DNA from: Aquincola tertiaricarbonis
GTDB lineage: Bacteria; Pseudomonadota; Gammaproteobacteria; Burkholderiales; Burkholderiaceae_C
Direction of reading: 5' to 3'
Assembly: GCF_023573145.1 (NCBI RefSeq)
Contig: NZ_CP097635.1
Location: 310,001 to 374,000, forward strand
DNA length: 64,000 nt
In this document: positions 8,392 through 16,180 of the stretch, one piece after another
Layout: each line of letters opens with the position of its first letter
Numbering within the stretch: position 1 is the first letter of the stretch
The notes under the pieces: generated by a model
Seen by the model: only the letters and a program-made list of their open reading frames with translations
Databases searched by the model: none
Told to the model about the DNA's origin: nothing
Program-made: the position numbers and the translations under genes

Positions 8392-9689
8392 GCCCGCACC
8401 CCCCACTGCTGCGGGCCGCGCTGGCCCTGGCCCTGGGCCTGCTGCTGGCGGTGCTGGCCGGCTGCGCCACGCCGGCCCCGCATGCGGCGCTGGTGGCAGC
8501 CGACCCGGCCGACAGCCAGGGCCGGCTGCTCATCGTGGCGGTGGTGGACGGGCCGCAGGCACAGCCGGCGGCCGGTGCCTCGCCCCGCGCCGCCTACCGG
8601 CTGGGCGCCGGTTACGCCGGCAGCGACGCCGCCCAGGCGGTGGCGCAATCGGTGGCCGCCGACCATGCGTTGACCGAAATCTCCGCCTGGACCATCGATG
8701 CGCTGCGGCTGCGCTGCATGCTGTTCCGGCTGCCGCCCGGCGCCGACCGCGACGAGGTGCTGCGCCTGCTGGGCAACGACCCCCGCGTGCAGCTGGTGCA
8801 GCCGGTGCAGCAGTTCGAGACCTATGGCCAGGGCGCGGCCGCCGCGCCGGCCTACAACGACCCCTACCTGACGCTGCAGCTGGGCTTTGCCCGCATGGGC
8901 GCCGCGGCCGCCCAGCGCCTGGGCCGCGGCGAAGGCGTGCGGGTGGCGGTGATCGACACCGTGGTGGACGCCGGCCATCCCGACCTGGCCGAGCGGGTGC
9001 TGCGCCAGCGCGACTTCGCCACCGGCCTGCCCGCGGGCCCGGCTGAGCGACACGGCACCGAAGTGGCGGGCATCCTGGCCGCGGTGGAGAACAACCGCAT
9101 CGGCATCGCCGGGGTGGCGCCCGCGGTGCAGGTGCTGGCCTACCGAGCCTGCTGGTCGGTGCCCGCGCCGGCCCAGGGCGACCGCTGCGACACCTTCTCG
9201 CTGGCGCAGGCACTGTCGCAAGCCATCAGCGACCGGGCCGACGTCATCAACCTGAGCCTGGGCGGCCCGGCCGACCCGCTGCTGCAGCGGCTGGTGGAGG
9301 CCGCGCTGCAGCGTGGCACCGTGGTGGTGGGTGCACTGCCGCCCAGCGGCCGGGCCGAGGGCTTTCCCACCGGCGTGCCGGGCGTGCTGGCGGCGGCGGT
9401 GGCCGAGGCCGGTACCGTGCCACCCGGTGCACTGCCGGCGCCGGGGCGCGAGGTGCTGACGCTGCAACGCCATGGCGCCTACGGCCTGGCCACCGGCAGC
9501 TCGATGGCGGCCGCCCACATCAGCGGCGCGGTGGCGCTGCTGCGCAGCCTGCAGCCCCGCCTCGACGGCCCCACGGCCTACCAGCTGCTGCAGCCGACCG
9601 CCCCGGCCGCCGGCATGCCGGTCGGCCTGTGCCAGGCCGCGCAACGCCTGCGGCCGGCCGCCGCGGCCCGCTGCGAAGCGGTGCCCTGA
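8388..9689 (+). CDS. S8 subtilisin-like lipoprotein, oxyanion Asn apparently missing
   Basis: 433 residues with a lipobox (LAVLAGC, Cys26), so it is a lipid-anchored envelope protein. The subtilisin triad is present: Asp190 (VAVIDTVVDAGHPDL), His222 (RHGTEVAGI) and Ser372 (ATGSSMAAAHISGA). The usual oxyanion-hole block (AAGN) is replaced by VVVGALPPSGRAEG around 312-325, with no Asn, so activity may be weak or lost. It is the third gene of the sigma/anti-sigma operon and overlaps the anti-sigma gene by 4 bp. A role in anti-sigma processing or as the regulated effector is inference from position. Confidence 0.82.
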   Translation: MSPHPPLLRAALALALGLLLAVLAGCATPAPHAALVAADPADSQGRLLIVAVVDGPQAQPAAGASPRAAYRLGAGYAGSDAAQAVAQSVAADHALTEISAWTIDALRLRCMLFRLPPGADRDEVLRLLGNDPRVQLVQPVQQFETYGQGAAAAPAYNDPYLTLQLGFARMGAAAAQRLGRGEGVRVAVIDTVVDAGHPDLAERVLRQRDFATGLPAGPAERHGTEVAGILAAVENNRIGIAGVAPAVQVLAYRACWSVPAPAQGDRCDTFSLAQALSQAISDRADVINLSLGGPADPLLQRLVEAALQRGTVVVGALPPSGRAEGFPTGVPGVLAAAVAEAGTVPPGALPAPGREVLTLQRHGAYGLATGSSMAAAHISGAVALLRSLQPRLDGPTAYQLLQPTAPAAGMPVGLCQAAQRLRPAAAARCEAVP

Positions 9690-9711
9690 GGGCGGCCAGG
9701 GCGCGCGGCGC

Positions 9712-9772
9712 CAAGTGGACCGCTCGGCTCGGCCGCATTGGCCCAAGGGCGCGCGGGCCCGGCTTCTAGCAT
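9712..9772 (+). promoter_or_regulatory. Putative MocR-dependent promoter of puuA operon
   Basis: Box 1 CAAGTGGACC lies at 9712-9721. Box 2 GCATTGGCCC (6 of 10 matches) lies at 9735-9744, exactly 23 bp further on. TAGCAT follows at 9767-9772, 32 bp from the start of box 2. The same layout stands before potF and gabT. If TAGCAT is the -10 element, box 2 covers the -35 region, as expected for activation by a MocR/GabR-type dimer. No good -35 hexamer is visible. Confidence 0.65.
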
Positions 9773-9814
9773 TCGGCGAAGACCAAGCCGGGACCCGGGT
9801 TCCGGCCCTTCGCC

Positions 9815-11215
9815 ATGACGCCACACACCCACGACCTCCGCCTCCTCTCGCCCGATCGCCAATGCCTGGCCGAGCTGCTGGCCGCCTGGCACACCGACGA
9901 GGTGGAATGCGCGCTCGGCGACTTCAGCTCGCTGGCGCGGGGCAAGCGGCTGCGCGCCGCCGACTTCATCGCCGGCCTGGGCTGCCGCATGCCCACGGTG
10001 ACGCTGGGCATGGGGCTGACCGGCGGCTCGCCGATGGAGGTCTTCGGCAGCATCCTGCCCCAGGCCTACACGGACATGCAGCTGGTGCCCGACACCACCA
10101 CGCTGCGCCGCCGCCCCGGCCGCCGGCGTGAAGCCACCGTGCTGTGCGAGCCCGCCGGCCAGTGGCACGCACCGCGCTACGGCCGCCTGCTGCAGGCGGC
10201 CGAGCTGTCGCCACGCGCCGCGCTGCGCCGCGTACTGCAGGCCTACGAAGCGCAAGGCCTGGCCGTCAAGGCCGCGCCCGAGATGGAGCTGTTCCTGCTA
10301 CAGCGCCGGCCCGACGGTGGCCTGTCCAGCGCCGCGCCTTGGCGCGATGCACCGGTGCAGGAAAGCGCCTGCGAGCAGTACTCGCTGGAGCGCACCAGCC
10401 ACTTCGACGCCTATTTCGACGAACTCTACGGCGCGGCCGACACGCTGGGCATTGCGCTGGCGGGCCACCTGCACGAGGCTGCGTTCTCGCAGTTCGAGGT
10501 CAACTTCCACCCCGGCGAGCCGCTGGCCCAGGCCGATGCGGTGTTCCGCTTCAAGCGCCTGGCGCGCGAGGTGGCGGCGCGGCACGGTTTCCTGGCCAGC
10601 TTCGCGGCCAAGCCCTTCCTCGACCAGCCCGGCACCGGCATGCACTGGCACTTCAGCGTGCAGCGGTTGGGGGCCGACTGGCCGCACCTGTTTGCGCGGC
10701 CCGATGGCCGCTCGTCGCCCGAGCTGCTGCACTTTCTGGCTGGCTTGCAGGCCGGCGGGCCGGCCGCCATGGCCTGGGCAGCGCCGCACGACATGTCCTT
10801 CGACCGGGTGCGCCACAGCGATTCGTCGCCCACCCATGCCGACTGGGGCGAAGACGACCGCCACGCTGCCTTCCGCATCCCGGCCTCGGACGCGGCCGGC
10901 CGGCGGGTGGAAAACCGCCTGCCCGGTGGCGACGCCAACCCCTACCTGGTGGTGGCCGCCACGCTGGCCCTGGGCCTGGACGGTCTGCAGGCGGGCCAGC
11001 CGGCCCGCACCGGCCGCGATGCGGCCCCGCCCCTGCCGCGCAGCCTGCCGGCCGCGCTGGATGCCCTGGCCGGCAGCGCGGCGCTGCGCCGCTGGTTCGG
11101 CGATCCGCTGATCGACCTCTTCGTTGCGCTCAAGCGGCATGAGCACCAGGAGCGCCAGGGCGTGCCAGACCCCCGCCAAGCCTGGGACCTGCGCCACCTC
11201 GTCGAGCTGGCCTGA
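9815..11215 (+). CDS. puuA: Gamma-glutamylputrescine synthetase-like glutamine synthetase
   Basis: Glutamine-synthetase-fold ligase of 466 residues that should join glutamate to putrescine (or a related amine) using ATP, the first step of the Puu pathway. Recognisable catalytic segments are KAAPEMELFLL, EAAFSQFEVNFHPGEPL, GTGMHWHFSVQ and VENRLPGGDANPYLVVAATLALGLDG. The length suits PuuA-like enzymes. The adjacent PuuB oxidase, PuuD hydrolase, aldehyde dehydrogenase and Pot transporter support the substrate assignment. It leads the operon behind the 9712-9772 promoter. Ethanolamine or another polyamine as substrate is possible. Confidence 0.88.
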   Translation: MTPHTHDLRLLSPDRQCLAELLAAWHTDEVECALGDFSSLARGKRLRAADFIAGLGCRMPTVTLGMGLTGGSPMEVFGSILPQAYTDMQLVPDTTTLRRRPGRRREATVLCEPAGQWHAPRYGRLLQAAELSPRAALRRVLQAYEAQGLAVKAAPEMELFLLQRRPDGGLSSAAPWRDAPVQESACEQYSLERTSHFDAYFDELYGAADTLGIALAGHLHEAAFSQFEVNFHPGEPLAQADAVFRFKRLAREVAARHGFLASFAAKPFLDQPGTGMHWHFSVQRLGADWPHLFARPDGRSSPELLHFLAGLQAGGPAAMAWAAPHDMSFDRVRHSDSSPTHADWGEDDRHAAFRIPASDAAGRRVENRLPGGDANPYLVVAATLALGLDGLQAGQPARTGRDAAPPLPRSLPAALDALAGSAALRRWFGDPLIDLFVALKRHEHQERQGVPDPRQAWDLRHLVELA

Positions 11216-11257
11216 AGACAGCGCCGCCCCCTCTTCATCCTTGCCAGGAGCCGCCCC

Positions 11258-12553
11258 ATGTTCCGCGGAAGCACCGACTACATCGACAGCTACTACGCCG
11301 CCACCTCGCGCGACCGGCAGCGCCGCCGCCCCGCCTTGCCCGGCCCCATCGAGGCCGACGTGTGCGTGGTGGGGGCCGGCTTCTTCGGCCTGTACTGCGC
11401 ACTGGAGATGGCACGTGCCGGCCGCAAGGTGGTGGTGCTGGAGGCCAGCCGCGTGGGCTGGGGTGCCTCGGGCCGCAACGGCGGGCAGCTGGTCTCGGGC
11501 TTTGCCTGCGGCATGCAGCGGCTCAAGGCCGTGATGGGCCATGAACGCGCCAAGGACATGTTCCATGAGTCGCTGCGCTCGGTGCGCAAGATCCGCGAGC
11601 TCATCCGCGACAACGCCATCGACTGCGACCTGGCCGAAGGCCATGTGGAGGTGGCGGTGCTGCCGCGCCGCGTCAAGCTGCTGACCGAAGGCATCGAAGA
11701 AGCCTCGCTCGAATGGGGCTACGACGGCTTTCGCTTCCTCCCCAAGGCCGAACTGCCACGCTATGTGGATTCGCCCCGCTTCCAGGCCGGCCTGCTGGAC
11801 GACTCGGCCGCCCACATCCACCCGCTGAAGTACATCCTCGGCCTGGCCGACGTGGTCGAACGCGCGGGCGCGACGATCCACGAAAGCACCCGCGTGGCAG
11901 GCTATGAACAAGGCGCCGACGGCATCACCGTGCGCACCGAAGACGGCGCCCAGGTGCGCTGCCACCAGCTGGTGCTGGCGGCCAATGCCTATGTCGACAA
12001 GGTGGACCGCCGGCTGCAGTCGCGGGTGCTGCCGGTGGGCAGCTTCATCGGCGTCACCGAGGTGCTGGGCGAAGCCGCCTGCCGGCGCCTGATGCCGCAC
12101 AACCACGCCGTCTACGACAACCAGTTCATCCTGGAATACTTCCGCACCACGCGCGACCATCGGCTGCTGTTCGGTGGCGGCTGCACCTACATGGGCGGCA
12201 CGCCGGCCGACCTGCCGGCGGTGATGAAGGGCCACATCACGCGGGTGTTTCCACACCTGAACCACGTCAAGCTGGACTACGCCTGGGGTGGCCACATCGA
12301 CATCACGCTGCGGCGCATGCCCGACTGGGGGCGGCGCGGGGACCGCATCTTCTGGGCGCAGGGCTTCTGCGGCCACGGCATCGTGCCCACGCGCGTGGCC
12401 GCCACGGTGGTGACCGAGGCGATGAAGGGCCAGCCCGAACGGCTGGACGCCTTCAACGGCATCGTCAACCCGCCGTTTGCCGGCGGCGAATGGCTGGGCG
12501 GCGTGCAGCAGGCCATCGGCATGAGCTGGTACCGGCTGAGGGACGTGGTATGA
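11258..12553 (+). CDS. puuB: Gamma-glutamylputrescine oxidase, FAD-dependent
   Basis: DAO-family flavoenzyme of 431 residues that should oxidise gamma-glutamylputrescine to the aminobutyraldehyde derivative, releasing ammonia and peroxide. The N-terminal FAD-binding motif VCVVGAGFFGLYCALEMARAG (about residues 31-51) is complete and is followed by EASRVGWGASGRNGGQLVSG, typical of PuuB/OrdL. The C terminus has FWAQGFCGHGIVPTRVAA, the family's flavin-contact block. It lies 42 bp after puuA behind a good ribosome-binding site (CAGGAG) and overlaps the SDR gene by 4 bp. Confidence 0.9.
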   Translation: MFRGSTDYIDSYYAATSRDRQRRRPALPGPIEADVCVVGAGFFGLYCALEMARAGRKVVVLEASRVGWGASGRNGGQLVSGFACGMQRLKAVMGHERAKDMFHESLRSVRKIRELIRDNAIDCDLAEGHVEVAVLPRRVKLLTEGIEEASLEWGYDGFRFLPKAELPRYVDSPRFQAGLLDDSAAHIHPLKYILGLADVVERAGATIHESTRVAGYEQGADGITVRTEDGAQVRCHQLVLAANAYVDKVDRRLQSRVLPVGSFIGVTEVLGEAACRRLMPHNHAVYDNQFILEYFRTTRDHRLLFGGGCTYMGGTPADLPAVMKGHITRVFPHLNHVKLDYAWGGHIDITLRRMPDWGRRGDRIFWAQGFCGHGIVPTRVAATVVTEAMKGQPERLDAFNGIVNPPFAGGEWLGGVQQAIGMSWYRLRDVV

Positions 12554-13392
12554 GCGCCGCCGCCCGGCCGCCCGAAGGCGGCGCTCTTCCCTCTCGGAGG
12601 GATCCCGCGCAGCGGGAGGGTGCACCACGAATCGTTTCATTGCAAGGCAAGGTCTGCCTGATCACCGGCGCCACCTCGGGCATCGGCCGCGCGATCGCCG
12701 AGGCCTTTGCGGCGGCGGGTGCCATGCTGGTGCTCAGCGGCCGCGACGAAGCCCGGGCCCAGGCGCTGCTGGCGGCCCTGCGCGCGCAAGGCCATGAGAC
12801 GCACTTCATCGCCGGCGACCAGGCTGACCCGGCCACCGCGGGCCGCCTGGCCGAAGCGACCCTGGCGCTGCACGGCCGCATCGACGTGCTGGTCAACAAC
12901 GCCGGCATGCTGACCAACGGCACCGCGCTGGAGACGACCGACGCGCAGTGGTCTCGGCTGCTGGAGGTGAACCTCAGCGCGCCCTTCCGCATGTGCCGGG
13001 CGGTGCTGCCGGCCATGATCGCGGCCCGCCGCGGCAGCATCGTCAACGTGGCGTCCGACTGGGCGCTGATGGGCGCCCGCGGCGCGCTGGTGTACTGCGT
13101 CAGCAAGGCGGCGCTGGCGCAGATGAGCCGCTGCATGGCGCTGGACCATGCCACCGATGGCGTGCGCGTCAATGCGGTGTGCCCCGGCGACACCGACACG
13201 CCGATGCTGGACCAGGCCTTCAGCACCGGCGACCGCGCCACCAAGATGCAGGCGCTGGCCAGCGGCATCCCCATGGGCCGCGTCGCCCGGCCGCAGGAGG
13301 TGGCACAGGCCGTGGTGTTCCTGGCCTCTGAAGCGGCCAGCTTCATGACGGGCGTGCTGCTGCCGGTGGACGGCGGCACCTCGGCCCAATGA
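12550..13392 (+). CDS. Short-chain dehydrogenase/reductase in putrescine cluster
   Basis: Classical SDR of 280 residues. The cofactor motif GATSGIGRAIA (TGxxxGIG), NNAG, the catalytic Ser within VNVASDWALMGA and YCVSKAAL (YxxxK) are present. Its substrate in this pathway is unknown, as the E. coli puu operon has no SDR; reduction of a semialdehyde is one possibility. The ATG at 12550 overlaps puuB (ATGA). The first 30 codons are odd: they encode three back-to-back hairpins (12567-12617) and a Pro/Arg-rich peptide not typical of SDRs. A TTG at 12640 would give a normal SDR N terminus (LQGKVCLITGA), but I see no ribosome-binding site for it. Confidence 0.85.
   Translation: MSAAARPPEGGALPSRRDPAQREGAPRIVSLQGKVCLITGATSGIGRAIAEAFAAAGAMLVLSGRDEARAQALLAALRAQGHETHFIAGDQADPATAGRLAEATLALHGRIDVLVNNAGMLTNGTALETTDAQWSRLLEVNLSAPFRMCRAVLPAMIAARRGSIVNVASDWALMGARGALVYCVSKAALAQMSRCMALDHATDGVRVNAVCPGDTDTPMLDQAFSTGDRATKMQALASGIPMGRVARPQEVAQAVVFLASEAASFMTGVLLPVDGGTSAQ
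12567..12617. repeat. Three tandem hairpins inside start of SDR gene, REP-like
   Basis: Three perfect 6-bp stems follow one another: GCCGCC-CGAA-GGCGGC (12567-12582), TCCCTC-TCG-GAGGGA (12588-12602) and TCCCGC-GCA-GCGGGA (12603-12617). They sit at the puuB/SDR junction within the coupled open frame. This looks like a repetitive extragenic palindromic unit that became translated. It could pause ribosomes or protect the upstream mRNA from decay. Confidence 0.6.
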
Positions 13393-14222
13393 CACCCAGG
13401 AACACCGCGATGAACGCCAGCCTGCCTCGTATCCTGGTGCCGGCCTGCCACCAGACCGTCAAGGGTCTGCCCAGCTACACCGTGGGCGACAAGTACGTGG
13501 AGGCCGTCAGGCTGGCCGGTGGCCAGGTCTGGGTGGTGCCCGGCCTGCAGCCGCAGGACGTGGCGGACGTGCTCTCGCTGGTGGACGGCGTGCTGCTCAC
13601 CGGCTCACCCTCCAACGTGCACCCCCGCCACTTCGGTCAATCGGTGCACGACGACACGCTGCCGCTGGACGAGCGGCGCGACGCCTGGGTGCTGCCGCTG
13701 GTGCGCGCGGCACTGGTTGCGGGTACGCCGCTGTTCGGCATCTGCCGCGGGCTGCAGGAAATCAACGTGGCGCTGGGCGGCAGCCTGCACCAGGCGGTGC
13801 ACGAGGTGGCCGGCCTGGCCGACCACCGCCCGCCCGCCGAGGACGAAGCCGGCGGCATGTACGCGCCGGTGCATGAGGTGCTGGTGGAGCCCGGCGGCCT
13901 GCTGGCCGGGCTGCTGCAGGTGCCGCGGCTGGCCGTCAATTCGCTGCATGGCCAGGGCATCGCGGTGCCCGCGGCCGGCCTGCGCATCGAAGCCCGGGCA
14001 CCCGACGGGCTGCCCGAGGCGGTGTCGGTACCCACGGCGCCGTTTGCGCTGGCGGTGCAATGGCACCCCGAGTGGCGCGCCGCCGAGAACCCCCATTCCC
14101 AACGCCTGCTGGCCGCGTTCGGCAGCGCCTGTCGCCGCCACCAGGCGCGACGCCAGCGCCTTGCCACCGAACGTGCGGCGGCAGCATCACCGCCCCCTGA
14201 CCATGACCATGACCCTGGATGA
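13389..14222 (+). CDS. puuD: Gamma-glutamyl-GABA hydrolase, class I glutamine amidotransferase-like
   Basis: C26-type hydrolase of 277 residues that should split gamma-glutamyl-GABA into glutamate and GABA. The nucleophile elbow FGICRGLQEINVALGG carries the Cys, and VQWHPEW carries the catalytic His and Glu. The early DGVLLTGSPSNVHPRHFG block is typical of PuuD. Two starts are possible: ATG 13389, overlapping the SDR stop, or ATG 13410 (MNASLPRIL). The family N terminus favours the second. The last 20 bp overlap the aldehyde dehydrogenase gene. Confidence 0.9.
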   Translation: MTPRNTAMNASLPRILVPACHQTVKGLPSYTVGDKYVEAVRLAGGQVWVVPGLQPQDVADVLSLVDGVLLTGSPSNVHPRHFGQSVHDDTLPLDERRDAWVLPLVRAALVAGTPLFGICRGLQEINVALGGSLHQAVHEVAGLADHRPPAEDEAGGMYAPVHEVLVEPGGLLAGLLQVPRLAVNSLHGQGIAVPAAGLRIEARAPDGLPEAVSVPTAPFALAVQWHPEWRAAENPHSQRLLAAFGSACRRHQARRQRLATERAAAASPPPDHDHDPG

Positions 14223-15699
14223 CTGGACCGCCCTGGCCGACCGGCTGACGCTCGACGGCCGCGCCCTGATCGACGGCCGCCGCCGCGATGCCGCCGATGG
14301 CCGCCATTTCGAGAAGCGCTCACCACGCGACGACCGGCCGCTGCCACCCGTGGCCCGCTGCGGCGCCGCCGATGTGGAGGCCGCGGTGCGCTCGGCGCGT
14401 GCCGCCTTCGACGATGGCCGCTGGCGCCGCCAGTCGCCGGCCCAGCGCAAGGCGGTGCTGCAGGCCTGGTCGCAGCAAGTGCTGCAGGCCGCCGACGAGC
14501 TGGCCCTGACCGAAAGCCTGGACATGGGCAAGCCGGTGGCCCGCGCGCTGGCGGCGGACGTGTCGCTGACCGCCCGCACCCTGGCCTGGTATGGCGAGGC
14601 GGTGGACAAGCTGTACGACGAGATCGCGCCCACGGCCGACGATGCGCTGGCGCTGGTCACCCGCGAGCCGATGGGCGTGATCGCCGCCATCGTGCCGTGG
14701 AACTACCCGCTGATGATGGCCGCCTGGAAGCTGGCACCCGCGCTGGCCGCGGGCAACAGCGTGGTGCTCAAGCCCAGCGAGCGTTCACCCTTCAGCGCGC
14801 TGCGGCTGGCCGAACTGGCGCTGGCAGCCGGCCTGCCGCCCGGCGTGCTGAACGTGCTGCCCGGCTACGGCCATGAAGCGGGCGAGGCGCTGGCCCTGCA
14901 CCACGATGTCGATGGCCTGGCCTTCACAGGCTCCACCCGCATCGGCAAGCGCATGTTCGAGTACGCCGGCCAGAGCAACCTCAAGCGCGTGTACACCGAG
15001 CTGGGCGGCAAGTCCGCCGTGCTGGTGTTCGACGATGCCGATGTGGAAGCGGCCGCGACCGCAGTGGCCGGCAGCCTGTTCTACAACCAGGGCGAATCCT
15101 GCAATGCGCCCACACGGGCGCTGGTGCATCAGCGCGTGGCCGACCGCTTCACCGAGGCGCTGGTGGCGCAGGCGCTGCGCCATTCGCCTGCCGATCCGTT
15201 GGACCCCGGCGCCGGCATGGGCGCGCTGGTGGATGCCGCCCACGCTGAAGGCGTGCTGCGCGCCATCACCCAGGCAAGCGCCGAAGGGGCGCGCTGCCTC
15301 ACCGGCGGCCAGCGCGTGCGGGCCGACCTCGGCGCCTGCTACGTGGCGCCCACACTGTTCGACCAGGTGGACAACCGCATGGCCGTGGCACGCGAGGAGA
15401 TCTTCGGGCCGGTGGGCACAGTGATCCGCTTCGGCAGCGAAGCCGAGGCCATCGCCATCGCCAACGACAGCCCCTACGGCCTGCAGGCCGGCGTGTGGAC
15501 CAGCGACGTACACCGCGCACACCGCGTGGCGCGGGCGCTGCGCGCCGGCACGGTGCACGTCAACCAATACAACGACGACGACATCACCGTGCCCTTCGGC
15601 GGCTACAAGCAGAGCGGCAACGGGCGCGACAAGAGCCTGCATGCCTTCGACAAGTACACCGAACTCAAGACCACCTGGCTGCGTATCAATGCCGCCTGA
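14203..15699 (+). CDS. puuC: Aldehyde dehydrogenase, PuuC-like
   Basis: NAD(P)-dependent aldehyde dehydrogenase of 498 residues that should oxidise gamma-glutamyl-aminobutyraldehyde to gamma-glutamyl-GABA. Visible landmarks are PWNYPLMMAAWKLAPALAAGNSVVLKPSE (cofactor and substrate), ELGGKSAVLVFDDAD (catalytic Glu region), NQGESCNAPTRALVH with the nucleophile Cys, and EEIFGPVG. The ATG at 14203 (or 14209) lies within the end of puuD in another frame, so the two are coupled. The pathway places it between puuB and puuD. Confidence 0.88.
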   Translation: MTMTLDDWTALADRLTLDGRALIDGRRRDAADGRHFEKRSPRDDRPLPPVARCGAADVEAAVRSARAAFDDGRWRRQSPAQRKAVLQAWSQQVLQAADELALTESLDMGKPVARALAADVSLTARTLAWYGEAVDKLYDEIAPTADDALALVTREPMGVIAAIVPWNYPLMMAAWKLAPALAAGNSVVLKPSERSPFSALRLAELALAAGLPPGVLNVLPGYGHEAGEALALHHDVDGLAFTGSTRIGKRMFEYAGQSNLKRVYTELGGKSAVLVFDDADVEAAATAVAGSLFYNQGESCNAPTRALVHQRVADRFTEALVAQALRHSPADPLDPGAGMGALVDAAHAEGVLRAITQASAEGARCLTGGQRVRADLGACYVAPTLFDQVDNRMAVAREEIFGPVGTVIRFGSEAEAIAIANDSPYGLQAGVWTSDVHRAHRVARALRAGTVHVNQYNDDDITVPFGGYKQSGNGRDKSLHAFDKYTELKTTWLRINAA

Positions 15700-15712
15700 A
15701 CAGGAGCCCTCC

Positions 15713-16078
15713 ATGCAGCATGTCATCGCCCTGCCACCGCAGCCGTCGGCCGGCTTCGCGGAGTACCGCCTGGACCCCGCCCGCCGCGTGGCCGGCGATC
15801 CGCTGCAGCGGTTGTGGATCGAACATCAGGACCCGAGCGGCCGCTTCATGACGGGCACGTGGTGGAGCGAGCCTGGCGAGTGGACGGTGCGCTACACCGA
15901 GACCGAGTATTGCCGGCTGCTCGAAGGCCGCATCGAGCTGATCGACGAAGCAGGCGGCGTGGCCACGTTCAAGGCCGGTGACGAGTTCGTGGTGGCCGCG
16001 GGCTTCACCGGCCGCTGGCGCGTGGTGCACACCGCGCTCAAGCGCTTCGCGCTGTACGAGCCGGCTGCAGCGGCCTGA
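15713..16078 (+). CDS. Cupin-fold protein (DUF861/EutQ-like)
   Basis: Single-domain cupin of 121 residues. TGTWWSEPGEWTVRYTETEYCRLLEGRIELIDEAGG and FKAGDEFVVAAGFTGRWRVV match the DUF861 cupin pattern often seen beside amine and amino-acid catabolic genes. Biochemical role is unknown; metal or small-molecule binding is likely from the fold. CAGGAG lies 7 nt before the ATG, and the gene starts 13 bp after the aldehyde dehydrogenase, so it is the last gene of the puuA transcript. Confidence 0.75.
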   Translation: MQHVIALPPQPSAGFAEYRLDPARRVAGDPLQRLWIEHQDPSGRFMTGTWWSEPGEWTVRYTETEYCRLLEGRIELIDEAGGVATFKAGDEFVVAAGFTGRWRVVHTALKRFALYEPAAAA

Positions 16079-16087
16079 AGTGCGTGC

Positions 16088-16149
16088 GGAGTGGTCCCCG
16101 GCAGTCACGTCAAGTGGCCCAACCGGCCTGGTGGACTCCTTCCTAGCAT
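16088..16149 (+). promoter_or_regulatory. Putative MocR-dependent promoter of potF operon
   Basis: GGAGTGGTCC (16088-16097) and CAAGTGGCCC (16111-16120) are direct repeats 23 bp apart. TAGCAT follows at 16144-16149, 33 bp from the start of box 2. The leader to the potF ATG would be about 25 nt. Architecture matches the puuA and gabT promoters. Confidence 0.68.
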
Positions 16150-16180
16150 GGGTCCGTCGCCGCACTCCCTTCGCCACACC

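Noticed and set aside
8289..9824. A 511-codon minus-strand open frame opposite the S8-like gene
   Set aside because: Composition is His/Gln/Gly/Arg-rich without any family motif; the plus strand has a lipobox and subtilisin triad.
10298..12640. A 780-codon minus-strand open frame opposite puuA and puuB
   Set aside because: It mirrors two well-recognised plus-strand enzymes, has no motif, and is the expected by-product of high-GC codon use.
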